DNA of 5,796 bases from positions 1 through 5,796 of the forward strand of contig PWVN01000069.1 of the NCBI GenBank assembly GCA_003561835.1, given 5' to 3'. A model generated the notes under the pieces. The model was not told the DNA's origin and did not search any database. It saw only the letters and a list, made by a program, of their open reading frames with translations. A program made the translations under genes and the position numbers. The stretch's first letter is position 1. Every line of letters begins with the position of its first letter. This DNA is from Syntrophomonadaceae bacterium. Its GTDB lineage: Bacteria > Bacillota > Dethiobacteria > PWVN01. Positions 1 to 5,796 of this stretch are shown here, piece after piece.

Positions 1-278
1 CGGGGGCGGGGGATATCGCCAAATCCCTGCTGGACTACGGCTATCACCCCCCCACCGTCTACTTCCCCCTCATCGTGGAAGAGGCCCTCATGGTGGAGCC
101 CACGGAAACGGAGGGCAAGGAAACCCTGGACGGCTTTGCCGACGCCATGGAGAAGATAGCCGCCGTCATCGAGGAAGACCCGGAAAAGATCCGGATGAGC
201 CCCTACCGCACCCCGGTGGGGCGCCTGGACGAAGTAAAAGCTGTAAAGGACTTGAAAATACGGTGGAAAGCGAAGTAA
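1..278 (+). CDS. gcvPB: Glycine dehydrogenase (decarboxylating) subunit 2, C-terminal part (5' end outside window)
   Basis: This is the last 91 residues of the second subunit of the two-subunit glycine cleavage P-protein, a cytoplasmic PLP enzyme. It decarboxylates glycine and passes the aminomethyl group to the lipoyl arm of GcvH. The frame is open from base 3 and ends at TAA 276-278. Recognisable family text includes [20 protein letters not shown], followed by [14 protein letters not shown] and a tail with [20 protein letters not shown]. The PLP-lysine region lies upstream and is not visible. The ATG at 75 is internal, not a start. The stop lies inside the next gene, which begins at 263, a 16-base overlap that suggests translational coupling. 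gcvT, gcvH and gcvPA would be expected upstream, but that is inference. The identity is secure. Confidence 0.93.
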   Translation, partial: GAGDIAKSLLDYGYHPPTVYFPLIVEEALMVEPTETEGKETLDGFADAMEKIAAVIEEDPEKIRMSPYRTPVGRLDEVKAVKDLKIRWKAK

Positions 279-1144
279 GAGAAAATAATCTGGCGGACCT
301 TTTGGCCCGGGCCCTGGAGGTCCGCCGGGCCTCTTTTCCTCCCAGGGTGGAATTTGTCTACCCCCGCTTTACCCTGCCCGTCCGCAGCACCGGGGAAGAC
401 TGCCCCCTGAACTGCGCCCACTGCCGGGGCCGCTACCTGAAGGGGATGCTGCCCCTGGCGGAAGTTCTCGGCCGGCCCCCGGGGCCGGAGCGCAGTTTCC
501 TGGTCAGCGGGGCCTCGGACCCGGCGGGCCGGGTCCCCCACGGGGAGCGCCTGGAGGAGATCCGCCGCCTGGCCGCCAGGGGGGCCCTGAACCTGCATAC
601 AGGCCTGGTGGGGGAAGACGAGGCGGCAGAACTGGGAAAGCTGGCCCGGGCCGTTTCCCTGGATTTTCTGGTGGATGAGGAGACCATCCGGGACATCTAC
701 GGCCTGGAGGCGTCGGGAGAGGATTTTATCCGGGTTTACCGGTCCCTTAAAGGCCATACCCGGGTGGTGCCCCACCTGTGCATCGGCTTGCACTGGGGTC
801 GCATCCGGGGGGAGTACAGGGCCCTTAACGCCCTGAAGCGGGAAGGGGCCGAAGCCATCAGCTTCATCGTCTTCATGCCCACCCCCGGCACGCCCCTTAA
901 GGACTGCCCCCCGCCGACGGCGGAGGAAGCGGCCCGCCTCCTGGCCCATGCCCGCCTCCTGTTCCCCGGGACCCCCCTGCACCTGGGGTGCATGCGCCCC
1001 GGGGGACGCTACCGGGCCGTCCTGGACAGCCTGGCCCTTAAGGCGGGCATCAACGAGATTGTCCATCCCGCCCCCCCCGCCCGCAGGCTGGCGGCGGAGC
1101 TGGGGCTTAAAATTATACGGGAAGAGGAGTGCTGTTCCCTGTGA
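263..1144 (+). CDS. Radical SAM protein, candidate subunit of a LipS1/LipS2-type lipoyl synthase (COG1856-like)
   Basis: This 293-residue protein begins at a GTG with AAAGGA at 245-250, 12 bases upstream. The radical SAM cluster motif is C47-x3-C51-x2-C54 (CPLNCAHC), followed by a RGRYLKGM stretch. FLVSGASD (79-86) sits where the SAM-binding glycine-rich strand is expected. Later come FMPTPGTP (204-211), [11 protein letters not shown] (241-251) and a C-terminal C290-C291 pair; extra cysteines are C173, C215 and C243. The closest family I recognise is the uncharacterised biotin-synthase homologue group (COG1856). Members of such pairs were shown in Thermococcus to act together as a lipoyl synthase unrelated to classical LipA. 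The position between gcvPB and a lipoyl-transfer gene supports sulfur insertion into octanoyl-GcvH. I cannot tell which of LipS1 or LipS2 this one is, so no symbol is given. An older label 'biotin synthase-related' would be misleading. Confidence 0.82.
   Translation: MESEVRENNLADLLARALEVRRASFPPRVEFVYPRFTLPVRSTGEDCPLNCAHCRGRYLKGMLPLAEVLGRPPGPERSFLVSGASDPAGRVPHGERLEEIRRLAARGALNLHTGLVGEDEAAELGKLARAVSLDFLVDEETIRDIYGLEASGEDFIRVYRSLKGHTRVVPHLCIGLHWGRIRGEYRALNALKREGAEAISFIVFMPTPGTPLKDCPPPTAEEAARLLAHARLLFPGTPLHLGCMRPGGRYRAVLDSLALKAGINEIVHPAPPARRLAAELGLKIIREEECCSL
1124..1129 (+). promoter_or_regulatory. Ribosome binding site that decides the start of the second radical SAM gene
   Basis: GAGGAG lies 11 bases before the GTG at 1141. 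The more upstream in-frame GTG at 1129 overlaps this site itself, so 1141 is the better start. It gives a four-base GTGA overlap with the TGA at 1142-1144 of the preceding gene. Confidence 0.6.
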
Positions 1145-2136
1145 TACGCATCTCGGCGGGCACTGCCGCCTGCATGGGTTTGAAAGAGATCCGGGCTCAG
1201 GTGAAACCCACCACCGCCTACCTGCTCTGGGGGGAGCACTGCCTGATGGGCTGCACCTTCTGCCCCCAGTCCCGGGAGAGCCTGAGGCTCCCCGACCGGC
1301 TGGGAAGGGTCAACTGGCCCCCCTTCAGCCTGGCGGAACTCTCCCGGGGGTTTCAAAAAGGGGAGGCGGGAGGCTTAAAGAGGGTCTGCCTGCAGGGGGT
1401 ACGGGGCCGGGAAGGCACGGCCCCCCTTCTGGAGATCCTGGGGCGCATCAGGGAAGCCACGGATCTTCCCGTCTGCGTCTCTGCCTGGATCGACCATGGG
1501 GACGAGGCAGCCCGACTCCTGGAGGGGGGGGCGGAACGGGTCAGCATCGCCCTGGATGCCGCCACGCCCCGGGTGTACCGGCAGGTCAAGGGGGGCTCCT
1601 TCCGGGAGCGGCATGCCCTCCTGCTGGAGTGCGCCCGCCGCTGGCCCGGCCGGGTCGGCACCCATATCATCCTGGGCCTGGGGGAAACGGAGGAGGAGGC
1701 CCTTTGCCTCATGGACAGCCTGTACCGGGAGGGGGTCACCGTGGCCCTCTTCGCCTTCACCCCCTTGAAGGGCACGCCCCTGGCGGGGAAGGAGCCCCCG
1801 GAGCCCCCGTCCTACCGGCGGGTCCAGGCCGCTTCCTACTTGCTCCAGGAGGGAAGGCTCGCCCTTTCCCGGTTAACCTTCCGGCAGGGAAGAATTTTAT
1901 CCTTCGGCCTCTCCCCCGGGGAACTGAGGGAGGCCCTGGCGGGGGGGAAGGCCTTCGAGACCCGGGGCTGCCCCCACTGCAACCGCCCCTTTTACAACGA
2001 GCGGCCGGGGGGCTTCCTGTACAACTACCCCCGCCCCCTGACGGAAGCGGAAGAGAGGGAGGCCGTGGATCTGGTCCTCAAGGCGGCGGAGGAGGGAGGG
2101 GCCTTCCATGAAGGAAACCTGGCGCCTGGTACATGA
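1141..2136 (+). CDS. Radical SAM protein, candidate partner subunit of a LipS1/LipS2-type lipoyl synthase (COG2516-like)
   Basis: This protein has 331 residues from GTG 1141; starting at GTG 1129 would add four. The N-terminus [15 protein letters not shown], with C11, resembles the biotin-synthase-related radical SAM group (COG2516). The cluster motif is C34-x3-C38-x2-C41 (CLMGCTFC). Further signatures are RVCLQGVRG (81-89), SAWIDHGDEA (114-123), SIALDAATPRVY (135-146), THIILGLGETEEEAL (174-188) and FTPLKGTPL (206-214). Near the C-terminus a C277-P-H-C280 pair precedes NRPFYNERPGG. With C11 it could help hold a second iron-sulfur cluster acting as sulfur donor, as the auxiliary cluster does in LipA; this is inference. 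The protein is clearly different from its upstream neighbour, not a tandem copy. The pair plus the downstream octanoyltransferase point to lipoyl synthesis on GcvH. LipS1 versus LipS2 is not resolved. Confidence 0.82.
   Translation: MIRISAGTAACMGLKEIRAQVKPTTAYLLWGEHCLMGCTFCPQSRESLRLPDRLGRVNWPPFSLAELSRGFQKGEAGGLKRVCLQGVRGREGTAPLLEILGRIREATDLPVCVSAWIDHGDEAARLLEGGAERVSIALDAATPRVYRQVKGGSFRERHALLLECARRWPGRVGTHIILGLGETEEEALCLMDSLYREGVTVALFAFTPLKGTPLAGKEPPEPPSYRRVQAASYLLQEGRLALSRLTFRQGRILSFGLSPGELREALAGGKAFETRGCPHCNRPFYNERPGGFLYNYPRPLTEAEEREAVDLVLKAAEEGGAFHEGNLAPGT
2094..2099 (+). promoter_or_regulatory. Ribosome binding site of the octanoyltransferase gene
   Basis: A purine run at 2088-2101 (GGAGGAGGGAGGGG) lies inside the 3' end of the upstream gene. 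GGGAGG at 2094-2099 is 8 bases before ATG 2108. It supports that start despite the 29-base overlap with the preceding frame. Confidence 0.6.
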
Positions 2137-2878
2137 TCCCCCCCTGCCGGGAAAGGCTAACATGGACAGGGACCTGGACTTCCACCGGCAGGCGGCCCGG
2201 GGGGATGCACCCCCCACCCTGCGCTTTTACCGGTGGAACCCCCCTGCCCTGTCCCTGGGCTACTTCCAGCGGCCGGAAGAGGTGGCGGACCTGAAAGCCT
2301 GCCGGGACTTGAAGATCGACATCGTCCGGCGGCCCACGGGGGGCCGGGCCCTCCTCCACTACCGGGAGTTGACCTACAGCCTGACGGTCCCGGAAGGCCA
2401 TCCCAAGGTGCCAACCTCCGTCCTGGGGGCCTACAGGGTTTTCAGCTCGGGACTGGTCCGGGGCCTGGCCCGCCTGGGGATCGAGGCGGAACTGGCCGGA
2501 AAGGAGCGGCGGGGCCGGGGCCCCTCCCCCGGCGCCTGTTTTGATGCCCCTTCCGCCTTTGAACTCCAGGTCCAGGGGAAAAAAGTGGTGGGCAGCGCCC
2601 AGATGCGCCGGGACGGAGCCCTGCTGCAGCACGGGTCCATCCTCCTTTGCCTGCCCCTGGACCTGTACCGGCAGGTCCTTTTGCCGCCCCCGGGAGCAGG
2701 GGGGGCCTCTGATCACCTGAAATCCCTGGCCGCAGGGGCGGCGGGCCTGGAAGACCTGGGGTACCGGGTGCCCCTGCAGAAACTGGCAGCCGCCCTGACG
2801 GCCGGCTTTGCCGAAGTCCTGGAAGTAGAATTTCGCGCGGAGAAGGAGGATGTACCACCATGGAAAAATACCCCTTGA
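2108..2878 (+). CDS. lipM: LipM-type octanoyltransferase (lipoate-protein ligase fold family)
   Basis: This 256-residue cytoplasmic protein has the lipoate ligase/transferase fold. RRPTGGRALLHYRELTYSL (74-92) is the family's RRxxGGxxxxH acyl-binding segment. ACFDAPSAFEL (143-153) followed by GKKVVGSAQMRRDGALLQHG (157-176) closely matches the LipM group. In that group a cysteine, here C144, forms the acyl-enzyme and a lysine of the GKKV segment lines the site. LipM moves octanoyl from acyl carrier protein to GcvH. The protein is slightly shorter than Bacillus LipM (about 278 residues) and lacks the extra C-terminal domain of E. coli LplA, which argues against an ATP-dependent ligase. The context fits: it follows the two putative sulfur-inserting enzymes and precedes lpdA, overlapping neighbours by 29 and 19 bases. 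A LipL-like amidotransferase or a lipoate ligase remains possible; the family is secure, the exact activity less so. Confidence 0.8.
   Translation: MKETWRLVHDPPLPGKANMDRDLDFHRQAARGDAPPTLRFYRWNPPALSLGYFQRPEEVADLKACRDLKIDIVRRPTGGRALLHYRELTYSLTVPEGHPKVPTSVLGAYRVFSSGLVRGLARLGIEAELAGKERRGRGPSPGACFDAPSAFELQVQGKKVVGSAQMRRDGALLQHGSILLCLPLDLYRQVLLPPPGAGGASDHLKSLAAGAAGLEDLGYRVPLQKLAAALTAGFAEVLEVEFRAEKEDVPPWKNTP
2843..2849 (+). promoter_or_regulatory. Ribosome binding site of lpdA
   Basis: AAGGAGG sits 10 bases before ATG 2860, inside the end of the octanoyltransferase gene. It is a near-perfect Shine-Dalgarno match and fixes the lpdA start. The ATG at 2850 is in another frame and too close to the site. 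Confidence 0.65.
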
Positions 2879-4257
2879 TGGTAATCGGAGGGGGCCCCGG
2901 CGGCTACACCGCCGCCCTGCGGGCCGCCGCCCTCGGGCTGAAGACTCTCCTGGTGGAGAAGGAAGCCCTGGGGGGCACCTGCTTGAACCACGGCTGCATC
3001 CCCACCAAGACCCTCACCTACAGCGCCCATCTCCTGAAGAAGCTCCGGGAGGCGGGGGACTACGGCCTGATCCCCGGGGAGGTGGGTTTTTCCTACCCCA
3101 GGGTCCAGGAGAAGAAGAGGGCCGTGGTGGAACACCTGGTGGGGGGGATCGAGAAGCTTTTAAAGGACCGGAAGGTGGAAGTGCTGATGGGCACCGCCCG
3201 CCTCCTGTCCCCCCATGAAGCGGAGGTCAGGACCCCGGCGGGGAATACCCGGCGAATCCGGGGGGAAAAGGTCATCCTGGCCCCGGGCAGCAGGGAATTC
3301 CTGCCCCCCGTCCCCGGCATCGACCTTCCCGGCATCCTCACCTCCCGGGAAGCCCTGGCCCTTACGGAGGTGCCCGGGAGCCTGGCCATCGTCGGCGGGG
3401 GCGTCATCGCCGTGGAGATGGCCTCTATCTTCGCCTCCTTCGGCTCCGCCGTCACCATCGTCCAGCGCAGCCGCATCCTGCGGCGGGAGGACACGGAGAT
3501 GGTGCGGCGCCTGACCCCCTTCCTCAGGAAGCAGGGCATCAAGATCCTCACGGAAACACAGCTATTGGGGATTTCCGCCGCCGCTCCCGGCTTTTCCCTG
3601 AAGATCAAAAACCGCCGGGGGGAAGAGGACCTGGCCTTCCATGCCGTCCTGGTAGCGGTGGGGCGCCAGGCCAACCATGAGGGGCTGAACCTGGAGGAGG
3701 CGGGCATCCGCACAACCGCTGCCGGCATTCCCGTAACGGAAACCCTGGAGACCAACATGCCGGGGGTCTATGCCATCGGAGACGCGGCCACCCCGGGATA
3801 CTTCCTGGCCCATGTGGCCTCCCACCAGGGGGTGGTGGCGGCGGAGAACGCCGCCGGGCTTTCCGCCACCTTTCATGGGGATGCCATCCCCGTGTGCATC
3901 TTCACCCAGCCGGAACTTTCCCGGGTGGGCTTGACGGAAGAGGAGGCCAAAGAGCAGGGCCTGAAGATCAAGGTGGGCAAATTCCCCTTCACCGCCAACG
4001 GCAAGGCCCACCTCCAGGGGGAAGGGGAGGGGATAGTCAAGTTCATCGCTGACGGGGAGGACGGCCGGGTTCTGGGCCTGCACATCCTGGGCCCCCACGC
4101 CTCGGACCTGATCCAGGAAGGGACCCTGGCCCTGAAGGTCGGCTGTCGCGTCGAGGACCTGGCGGACCTGATCCACCCCCACCCCACCCTGAGCGAGGCC
4201 CTCTGGGAAGCGGCCCTGGCCGTGGACAAAGGCTCCCTCCACTTCACCGGCCGGTAA
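2860..4257 (+). CDS. lpdA: Dihydrolipoyl dehydrogenase (glycine cleavage L-protein), possibly NADP-dependent
   Basis: This is a complete 465-residue flavoprotein disulfide reductase of normal family length. It oxidises the dihydrolipoyl arm of GcvH and reduces a nicotinamide. Domains in order are: FAD Rossmann motif GGGPGG (10-15); redox-active disulfide C41-x4-C46 in GGTCLNHGCIPTK; nicotinamide Rossmann motif GGGVIAVE (179-186); second FAD motif GVYAIGDAA (302-310); and the C-terminal interface domain with the catalytic pair H441 and E446 in HPTLSE. The nicotinamide site is odd. The third glycine is A184. The acidic residue that usually ends the second strand in NAD-type Lpd is Q202, followed by R203, R205, R208 and R209, a pattern like NADPH-using glutathione or mercuric reductase. 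It is not MerA: there is no N-terminal metal-binding domain or C-terminal Cys pair, and the Lpd-type active site is intact. It overlaps the upstream gene by 19 bases and is the last gene of this operon segment. Confidence 0.95.
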   Translation: MEKYPLMVIGGGPGGYTAALRAAALGLKTLLVEKEALGGTCLNHGCIPTKTLTYSAHLLKKLREAGDYGLIPGEVGFSYPRVQEKKRAVVEHLVGGIEKLLKDRKVEVLMGTARLLSPHEAEVRTPAGNTRRIRGEKVILAPGSREFLPPVPGIDLPGILTSREALALTEVPGSLAIVGGGVIAVEMASIFASFGSAVTIVQRSRILRREDTEMVRRLTPFLRKQGIKILTETQLLGISAAAPGFSLKIKNRRGEEDLAFHAVLVAVGRQANHEGLNLEEAGIRTTAAGIPVTETLETNMPGVYAIGDAATPGYFLAHVASHQGVVAAENAAGLSATFHGDAIPVCIFTQPELSRVGLTEEEAKEQGLKIKVGKFPFTANGKAHLQGEGEGIVKFIADGEDGRVLGLHILGPHASDLIQEGTLALKVGCRVEDLADLIHPHPTLSEALWEAALAVDKGSLHFTGR

Positions 4258-4272
4258 AAACGTAAAAAAGGA

Positions 4273-4299
4273 ATGACCTCTCCCGCCGGATGTGATAAA
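4273..4299 (+). promoter_or_regulatory. Possible sigma-A-type promoter in the lpdA to membrane-protein gap
   Basis: The 63-base gap (4258-4320) is visibly richer in A and T than its surroundings. ATGACC at 4273-4278 could serve as a weak -35. TGTGATAAAG at 4291-4300 resembles an extended -10, with a TG dinucleotide before GATAAA. The spacer is 15 bases, shorter than ideal. No convincing terminator hairpin with a T-run is present, so read-through from lpdA is also possible. This is a weak call. Confidence 0.25.
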
Positions 4300-4320
4300 G
4301 TAGTCCTGTAAAGGCAAGGG

Positions 4321-5028
4321 ATGGGAGAGGGCCGTGTGAAGGTCAAGGGCAGAAAGCTGAAAAAAGAAATAGCCCGTTATATCTTTCTCGTATCGGGCTT
4401 TTTTGTTATCTCCTTCGGCTTGGTCCTCATGTTCGAGACCGACCTGGGCGTGCCCCCCTGGGACGTCTTCCACCTGGGGGTCTACGGCCGCTTGGGCCTG
4501 CTCACCCGGGGGCAGGTCATGCAGGGGACGGGGCTCTTCCTCATCCTCTTCAGCTGTATCCTGGGGGTGCGCCCCCATACCGCCACCCTTTTGAACATGG
4601 TCTTCATAGGCCTCTTTATCGATCTCATCTACTTCCTGAACATCGTCCATATCAGCGGGGGCCCGGCCTTCAGGGTGCTGGTCTTTTTCACCGGTTCCTT
4701 TCTCATGGGCGTCGGCACTGCCACCTACTTGACGGCCAACCGGGGGGCGGGCCCCCGGGACAGCCTCATGGTGGGCATCGCCGCCAAAACGGGCCTCAAC
4801 ATGGGGCTGGTCCGCACTTTTATCGAGGTTTTCGTCACCCTGACGGGGATCCTCCTGGGCGGGCCCTTCGGGGCGGGGACCTTCATGTTTGCCCTCTCCA
4901 TCGGCTTCTTCATGCAGCTGGGTTTCCGGTTTTACCGGAGCCTGAAGAGGTCCCCCCTGTACAGCGCCCTTCTCCGGAGGTTCTTTCCGGAAGGCAAAAG
5001 CCTGGAAAGGAGTTCGTCCCATGCTTGA
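4321..5028 (+). CDS. YczE/YitT-like multi-pass membrane protein of unknown function
   Basis: This 235-residue protein has a basic N-terminus ([12 protein letters not shown]) and about five or six hydrophobic segments, roughly at 19-38, 67-83, 90-108, 117-137, 160-180 and 185-203. The tail is basic and probably cytoplasmic. [10 protein letters not shown] (42-51) and [10 protein letters not shown] (141-150) are the hallmark loops I associate with the YczE group of small membrane proteins (COG2364). Their similarity suggests an internal duplication. No substrate or role is established for the family, and I do not assign one. ATG 4321 has AAAGG at 4310-4314, six bases upstream. GTG 4336, preceded by GGGAG at 4323-4327, is an equally reasonable start and would remove five residues. 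It sits after a gap from lpdA and overlaps the next gene by 8 bases, so it pairs with the downstream frame rather than with the lipoyl genes. Confidence 0.78.
   Translation: MGEGRVKVKGRKLKKEIARYIFLVSGFFVISFGLVLMFETDLGVPPWDVFHLGVYGRLGLLTRGQVMQGTGLFLILFSCILGVRPHTATLLNMVFIGLFIDLIYFLNIVHISGGPAFRVLVFFTGSFLMGVGTATYLTANRGAGPRDSLMVGIAAKTGLNMGLVRTFIEVFVTLTGILLGGPFGAGTFMFALSIGFFMQLGFRFYRSLKRSPLYSALLRRFFPEGKSLERSSSHA
5004..5012 (+). promoter_or_regulatory. Ribosome binding site of the exonuclease-like frame
   Basis: GGAAAGGAG ends 8 bases before ATG 5021, within the end of the membrane-protein gene. It supports a genuine start at 5021 and translational coupling of the two genes. Confidence 0.6.
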
Positions 5029-5796
5029 AAACACCTTTTTGCACATTCCCCGGGTCGGCCGGGTCACGGAGGAAAAGCTCTGGGGGCAGAACATCCGCAC
5101 CTGGCAGGAATACTTGCAGGCCTCTTCCCCGCCCCTCAAGGCCCGGCTCCACCAGGCAGCCAGGGAAGCCCTGGCCCTCTCGCGGGAGAAACTGGCCCTG
5201 GGGGACATCGATTATTTCTACCGGCAGCTGCCCTCCGCCGAGCGCTGGCGCCTCTTCGGCCCCTTCCACCGGGAAGCCGCCTACCTGGATATCGAGACCA
5301 CGGGCCTGGGCTACCCCGGCGACCACATCACCACCATCGCCCTCTACCGGCGGGGAGAGGTCCGCTGGTACGTCTGCGGCCAAAACCTTCTGGACTTTGC
5401 CCGGGACATCCAGGGGTGCCGCCTCCTCATCACCTACAACGGCCAGGGCTTCGACCTTCCCTTCATCCAGCGGGATTTGGGCCTTGCCCTGACGGCCCCC
5501 CACATCGACCTCCGGTATGTCCTGGGGAGCCTGGGCTACCGGGGTGGCCTCAAGGGATGCGAGGCGCAGCTGGGCATCTGCCGGGGGGATTTGGAGGGGG
5601 TGGACGGCTTCATGGCGGTCCTTCTGTGGCGGGAATACCTGAAGCAGGGGAACCCCCGGGCTCTGGAGACCCTGCGTTCGGTCGACACGATTCTCTGTGA
5701 AGACACCCGCACCACCGCCAAGCTGCTTTCCCGCTGGGAGATCTCCGGGATTCCCCTCCTCGCTTACCACGAACACAACGAAAGAGCCCAGGCCCC
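5021..5796 (+). CDS. YprB-like DEDD exonuclease fused in frame to an RsmI fragment; runs off the window
   Basis: The frame is open from ATG 5021 to the window end (258 codons). Residues 1-212 look like a predicted RNase H-fold exonuclease of the YprB group (COG3359). YLDIETTGL gives the first acidic motif (D90, E92), [14 protein letters not shown] the second (N140, D145), and [21 protein letters not shown] with [20 protein letters not shown] is typical of the region before the third motif. The family then normally continues into a YNxxD-type third motif carrying the last catalytic aspartate. Here that is absent. From about residue 213 the text becomes RsmI-like ([20 protein letters not shown], then [11 protein letters not shown]). 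The exonuclease half therefore lacks a metal ligand and is probably inactive if the sequence is real. The ATG overlaps the upstream stop by 8 bases. A true fusion, a deletion product or an assembly chimaera are all possible; I favour the last two. Confidence 0.75.
   Translation, partial: MLENTFLHIPRVGRVTEEKLWGQNIRTWQEYLQASSPPLKARLHQAAREALALSREKLALGDIDYFYRQLPSAERWRLFGPFHREAAYLDIETTGLGYPGDHITTIALYRRGEVRWYVCGQNLLDFARDIQGCRLLITYNGQGFDLPFIQRDLGLALTAPHIDLRYVLGSLGYRGGLKGCEAQLGICRGDLEGVDGFMAVLLWREYLKQGNPRALETLRSVDTILCEDTRTTAKLLSRWEISGIPLLAYHEHNERAQA
5657..5674. other. Probable recombination or assembly junction between exonuclease and rsmI
   Basis: These six codons read R-A-L-E-T-L, which fits both the end of the exonuclease segment (family members often carry a similar stretch before the YNxxD motif) and the start of the preserved RsmI text. 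A shared short stretch at the switch point is what is expected from microhomology-mediated deletion, or from an assembler joining two loci through a common k-mer. The exact breakpoint could lie a few codons either side. Confidence 0.55.
5657..5796 (+). pseudogene. rsmI: Internal fragment of RsmI (16S rRNA 2'-O-ribose C1402 methyltransferase), lacking its N-terminus
   Basis: The 46 complete codons from 5657 resemble E. coli RsmI from its [20 protein letters not shown] segment onward. Matching blocks are [20 protein letters not shown], and the [13 protein letters not shown] block against LFALHDHNEQQKA. RsmI methylates C1402 of 16S rRNA and should begin about 20 residues earlier with a YxVxTPIGNLxDITL stretch. 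That part is missing and is replaced by exonuclease sequence. There is no start codon or ribosome site for it here. The rest of the gene, if present, lies beyond the window. I call it a fragment because both its N-terminus and the exonuclease C-terminus are lost at the same point. Confidence 0.72.

Noticed and set aside
203..1066. Minus-strand open frame of 287 codons opposite the first radical SAM gene
   Set aside because: It is a compositional shadow: no recognisable domain, and the opposite strand holds a clear radical SAM protein in operon context.
1129..1140. Start of the second radical SAM gene at GTG 1129
   Set aside because: That codon overlaps the GAGGAG ribosome site. GTG 1141 has proper spacing and forms a typical four-base stop/start overlap.
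948..2111. Plus-strand open frame of 387 codons in another frame over the radical SAM genes
   Set aside because: Its translation is dominated by G, P and R runs with no motifs. The overlapping frames contain complete CxxxCxxC proteins with good ribosome sites.
263..2136. Biotin synthase annotation for the radical SAM pair
   Set aside because: The neighbours are glycine cleavage and lipoyl-transfer genes, and no other biotin gene is present. Two different paired radical SAM proteins fit a lipoyl synthase pair better.
4246..4255. ACCGGCCGGT palindrome at the end of lpdA as a terminator
   Set aside because: It has no loop, lies in the coding end, and is followed by A-rich rather than T-rich sequence on the + strand.
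2860..4257. Mercuric reductase in place of Lpd, because of the arginine-rich cofactor site
   Set aside because: The C-terminal cysteine pair and N-terminal metal-binding domain of MerA are absent, while the Lpd His-Glu pair (H441, E446) is intact and the operon context is lipoyl metabolism.
3562..5208. Minus-strand open frame of 548 codons across lpdA and the membrane-protein gene
   Set aside because: It runs antisense to two well-supported genes, has a low-complexity composition rich in G, P, Q and D, and shows no family motif. Long antisense frames are expected from G/C-rich third codon positions.

Overview
The window is about two-thirds G+C by eye and tightly packed on the + strand. It reads as part of a glycine cleavage / lipoylation operon from an anaerobic, possibly thermophilic, high-GC Bacillota. 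Relatives of Moorella or Desulfotomaculum are plausible, but this is inferred from gene content and style; no marker gene fixes the taxonomy. GTG starts, strong purine-rich ribosome-binding sites and short gene overlaps run through the main gene string.

Layout: (1) 1-278, the 3' end of gcvPB, glycine decarboxylase P-protein subunit 2. (2) 263-1144 and 1141-2136, two different radical SAM proteins, each with a CxxxCxxC cluster motif, best explained as the two-protein LipS1/LipS2-type lipoyl synthase. (3) 2108-2878, a LipM-type octanoyltransferase of the lipoate ligase/transferase fold with a conserved cysteine. (4) 2860-4257, dihydrolipoyl dehydrogenase (lpdA), complete, but with an NADP-type dinucleotide-binding signature. 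(5) 4258-4320, the only real intergenic gap, with a weak candidate promoter. (6) 4321-5028, a YczE-like multi-pass membrane protein of unknown function. (7) 5021-5796, an open frame that starts as a YprB-like DEDD exonuclease and switches in frame, near 5657-5680, into an internal piece of the 16S rRNA methyltransferase RsmI.

How the genes work together: GcvP decarboxylates glycine and loads aminomethyl onto the lipoyl arm of GcvH (not in the window). The LipM-like protein would place octanoyl on GcvH, the radical SAM pair would insert the two sulfurs, and Lpd would reoxidise the dihydrolipoyl arm. The operon thus carries an enzyme, the assembly line for its cofactor, and its recycling enzyme. 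The signature in Lpd suggests electrons may leave as NADPH rather than NADH.

The two main points for a second look are the Lpd cofactor signature and the exonuclease/RsmI junction. At the junction neither half is complete, and it falls where the two families share an R-A-L-E-T-L-like stretch. It is either a deletion/recombination product or an assembly chimaera.
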